Origin: an uncultured Lachnobacterium sp.
Lineage (GTDB): Bacteria; Bacillota; Clostridia; Lachnospirales; Lachnospiraceae
DNA: 9,498 bases
NCBI GenBank assembly: GCA_900549895.1
Contig: URQG01000057.1
Coordinates: 1 to 9,498 of the forward strand
Direction: 5' to 3'
Made by a program: the position numbers and the translations under genes. Under the pieces are notes generated by a model. It saw only the letters and a program-made list of their open reading frames with translations. It ran no database searches and was not told the DNA's origin. This document shows, piece after piece, positions 7,373-9,498 of the stretch (positions are counted from its first letter, which is position 1; each line of letters opens with the position of its first letter).

Positions 7373-9470
7373 AGTTTTTCTTTCCGATGTCAAAAGGCTT
7401 CGTTCGAATGTGGTGGCAATCGTCATCATCATGGGGCTTTCGATCATACCGGCGTTGTATGCATGGTTCAATATTATGTCAAACTGGGATCCGTACGGCA
7501 CTTCGGCAACGTCGCAGATGAAAGTCGCGGTCTGTTCGCAGGATTCAGGTGTGGAAATCGGAAGTCTCTCTTTGAATGTGGGAGATGAAGTAATTGCCGG
7601 ATTAAAGGAAAATACGACGATCGGATGGGTATTTACCGCGTCGAAGGATGAGGCATTAGAAGGGGTTAATAGCGGCGACTATTATGCGGCACTGATCGTG
7701 CCGGAGTCGTTTACGACAGATTTTATCAGTTTCCTCGGAGGAGATCCGAAAAATCCGACGATCGCTTATTATGAAAACAGTAAGAAAAATGCGATTGCCA
7801 CCAAGATAACGGGGAAAGCAAAGACGGCTGTACAGGAGCAGGTGAATCAGAAAGTCATCAGTACATTGACAGAGGTGTTGACGGAGTCCGGTAAGATTCT
7901 TGCCGAAAACGATGAGAACGGAGTCGACATTGTTGTGTCTACCGCGGATCAGCTCGATGAGTTGGACAGCAGTCTTCAGACGTATGTGAATATTCTGAAT
8001 ACATTTTCACTGGTTACTGCTTCTGCATCGGATCTGGCAGAATCTGCACAGTCACTTCTTATTAATACACAGGGGATTTTTGACAGCAGTCAGGATTCGG
8101 TGTCAAATATGCAATCGAGTGTGCTTTCCGGTGCACAGACGGCGGATACAGTTTCTTCGCTGATTGGAATCAGCCTGGATTCGGTGGAACAGGATCTGAC
8201 ACTCCTGTCGGATCAGATGGATACATTGACGGTAGGAGATTCTTTCGATTCCATCAGAAATCAGGTGGATACGGCTAAGACAATGAGCAAATCCACAATC
8301 TCGGTGCTCAAAGATATCTTTGGTGAGACGGATCAATATGTATCGGCGGTTGATAAAAGTTTCAAGCAGCTGAATACGGATCTGAAGGCATTTAAGAAGG
8401 ATGCAAACGTGACAGCACAGTCCTTAAAGCATCTTAAGAGAACGATTAAGGCAGATATCAAAGACTGTAAGAACAGTATCAGGAAAATCCGCAATACCTA
8501 TCAGTATCAGGTACAGCCGGATGTGAGCAGATCCGTGCTTCGTATGGAGCAGGCATTAATCCAGACCGGAAAGATGCTAAACAATATCGAAAGCAGTTTC
8601 GGAACGATCGATCGGGCGCTGGAATCTTATCAGACAACACTGGATTCCGGAACGGATGATATTACCGCAACAAAAGACTACATTGTTTCTCTGCAGTCGG
8701 ATATCCGCAAACTCAGTAAGAGTCTGCGGGCACTCTCGGGGGATGAGCAGTACAATGAGATGATGGATCTGCTGAAAAACGATCCGACACTGATGGCTTC
8801 TTTTATGGCTTCACCGGTGTCGATGGAGACAAAGGCGGTCTATCCGATTGAAACATACGGTTCTGCGATGGCTCCGTTTTACACGGTGCTTGCGATATGG
8901 GTAGGCGCGCTTATTCTCGTTGCCTTAATTCACGTCAAAGTTGCACCGGTCGAGAATCTTAAGGTTCGCCCGTGGCAGGCGTTCTTCGGAAGATACATTA
9001 CGTTCTTTCTGATCGGACAGGCACAGACTGTGATCACCGTACTGGGGGATCTTTTCTATGTGGATATCCAGTGCCCGCATCCGTTTTTATTCTGGCTGGC
9101 ATCGGCTGCGAGCAGCTTTGTATTCACGCTTCTGATCTACTCACTGACCGTTGCAATGGGAAATGTCGGAGAGGCTGTGGCTGTCATCGTGATGGTTATC
9201 CAGGTAGCGGGAGCAGGAGGAACGTTCCCGATTGAGGTACTTCCGGAAGTCTATCAGATGATTTATAAGTTTTTACCGTTTACATACTGCATGAATGCGC
9301 TCCGGGAATGTGTCGGAGGATTGTATAAAAACGATTACTGGATGGATCTGCGTGCACTTGGAATCTATATTTTAATATCGCTTTTTATCGGACTGGTTGT
9401 GGCGGTTCCGCTTCGCAGACTCAATAAAGTGATTGAGCGCAGTAAGGAAAAATCAAAAGTTATGCTTTAG
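7356..9470 (+). CDS. YhgE/Pip family membrane protein (EsaA/YueB-like), second copy
   Basis: The protein has 704 residues with the same plan as its upstream paralogue. There is a membrane segment at about 18-37, the signature LYAWFNIMSNWDPYG, a conserved domain with TIGWVF and YYENSKKNAIATKIT (to about 175), and a variable helical stretch at about 180-475. The C-terminal membrane domain runs from about 502 to 686 with YGSAMAPFYTVLAIWVG, AGAGGTFPIEVLP and LRECVGGLY. The ends are closely alike between the two copies while the middle has diverged almost completely. The middle here holds a basic patch (about 343-380: KAFKKD, KHLKRTIKADIKDCKNSIRKIRN) not seen in the first copy. A 16-base stretch is identical at DNA level (4912-4927 and 7482-7497), within the NWDPY codons. 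The two may form a heteromer (inference). The gene is complete; its stop lies 3 bases before the adapter, so nothing can be said of what follows. Confidence 0.92.
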   Translation: MITIFRVFLSDVKRLRSNVVAIVIIMGLSIIPALYAWFNIMSNWDPYGTSATSQMKVAVCSQDSGVEIGSLSLNVGDEVIAGLKENTTIGWVFTASKDEALEGVNSGDYYAALIVPESFTTDFISFLGGDPKNPTIAYYENSKKNAIATKITGKAKTAVQEQVNQKVISTLTEVLTESGKILAENDENGVDIVVSTADQLDELDSSLQTYVNILNTFSLVTASASDLAESAQSLLINTQGIFDSSQDSVSNMQSSVLSGAQTADTVSSLIGISLDSVEQDLTLLSDQMDTLTVGDSFDSIRNQVDTAKTMSKSTISVLKDIFGETDQYVSAVDKSFKQLNTDLKAFKKDANVTAQSLKHLKRTIKADIKDCKNSIRKIRNTYQYQVQPDVSRSVLRMEQALIQTGKMLNNIESSFGTIDRALESYQTTLDSGTDDITATKDYIVSLQSDIRKLSKSLRALSGDEQYNEMMDLLKNDPTLMASFMASPVSMETKAVYPIETYGSAMAPFYTVLAIWVGALILVALIHVKVAPVENLKVRPWQAFFGRYITFFLIGQAQTVITVLGDLFYVDIQCPHPFLFWLASAASSFVFTLLIYSLTVAMGNVGEAVAVIVMVIQVAGAGGTFPIEVLPEVYQMIYKFLPFTYCMNALRECVGGLYKNDYWMDLRALGIYILISLFIGLVVAVPLRRLNKVIERSKEKSKVML

Positions 9471-9473
9471 AGG

Positions 9474-9498
9474 CTGTCTCTTATACACATCTGACGCT
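9474..9498. other. Illumina Nextera adapter remnant (not genomic)
   Basis: The 19 bases from 9474, CTGTCTCTTATACACATCT, are the synthetic Tn5 mosaic end as seen on reading through an insert. The next six, GACGCT, match the start of the Read 1 side of the Nextera transposase adapter in reverse complement. The natural outer end of Tn5 differs at several positions, so this is a library artefact, not a transposon. Genomic sequence ends at 9473. Confidence 0.97.

Noticed and set aside
9474..9492. Tn5/IS50 transposon end
   Set aside because: The sequence is the synthetic mosaic end followed by Nextera adapter bases, not a natural Tn5 end, and no transposase is present.

Overview
The window reads as a compact, single-strand stretch of a Gram-positive, Firmicutes-type genome, most likely an anaerobic gut clostridium of the Lachnospiraceae type. 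That placement is inferred from the gene families, the moderate base composition, purine-rich Shine-Dalgarno sites and tight gene packing; no rRNA or other taxonomic marker is present. Six protein genes, all on the + strand, fill nearly the whole window. The first is cut by the left edge. The right edge is not genomic: the last 25 bases (9474-9498) are an Illumina Nextera (Tn5 mosaic end) adapter remnant, so this looks like the end of an assembled contig with untrimmed read-through.

Region 1 (1-752) is the C-terminal part of folC (folylpolyglutamate/dihydrofolate synthase). Region 2 (792-4732) is a three-gene cluster. It holds a short BspA-like leucine-rich-repeat protein with a helical tail, then, overlapping it, a DUF2201-type protein. 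That protein joins a zincin-like N-terminal domain, in which the usual HExxH reads HMLMH, to a C-terminal VWA domain with an intact MIDAS metal site. After a 106-base spacer holding a hairpin comes a MoxR-like AAA+ ATPase with intact Walker A, Walker B and sensor residues. MoxR ATPases and VWA proteins usually work as pairs that remodel or mature other protein complexes. The LRR protein may be a third partner (inference).

Region 3 (4786-9470) is a three-gene membrane module. Two full-length diverged YhgE/Pip (EsaA/YueB-like) proteins of 709 and 704 residues flank a 151-residue protein with two membrane segments and a C-terminal coiled coil. The junctions are 1 base apart and overlapping by 17 bases, so the three are very probably co-transcribed and co-translated. 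A TATAAT box 40 bases before the first of them may start a separate transcript.

No RNA genes, CRISPR arrays, insertion sequences, phage genes or rho-independent terminators in the coding direction were seen. No gap without a gene exceeds about 110 bases. The items of most interest are the LRR / inactive-looking protease-VWA / AAA+ set, the YhgE-2TM-YhgE sandwich, and the adapter at the end.
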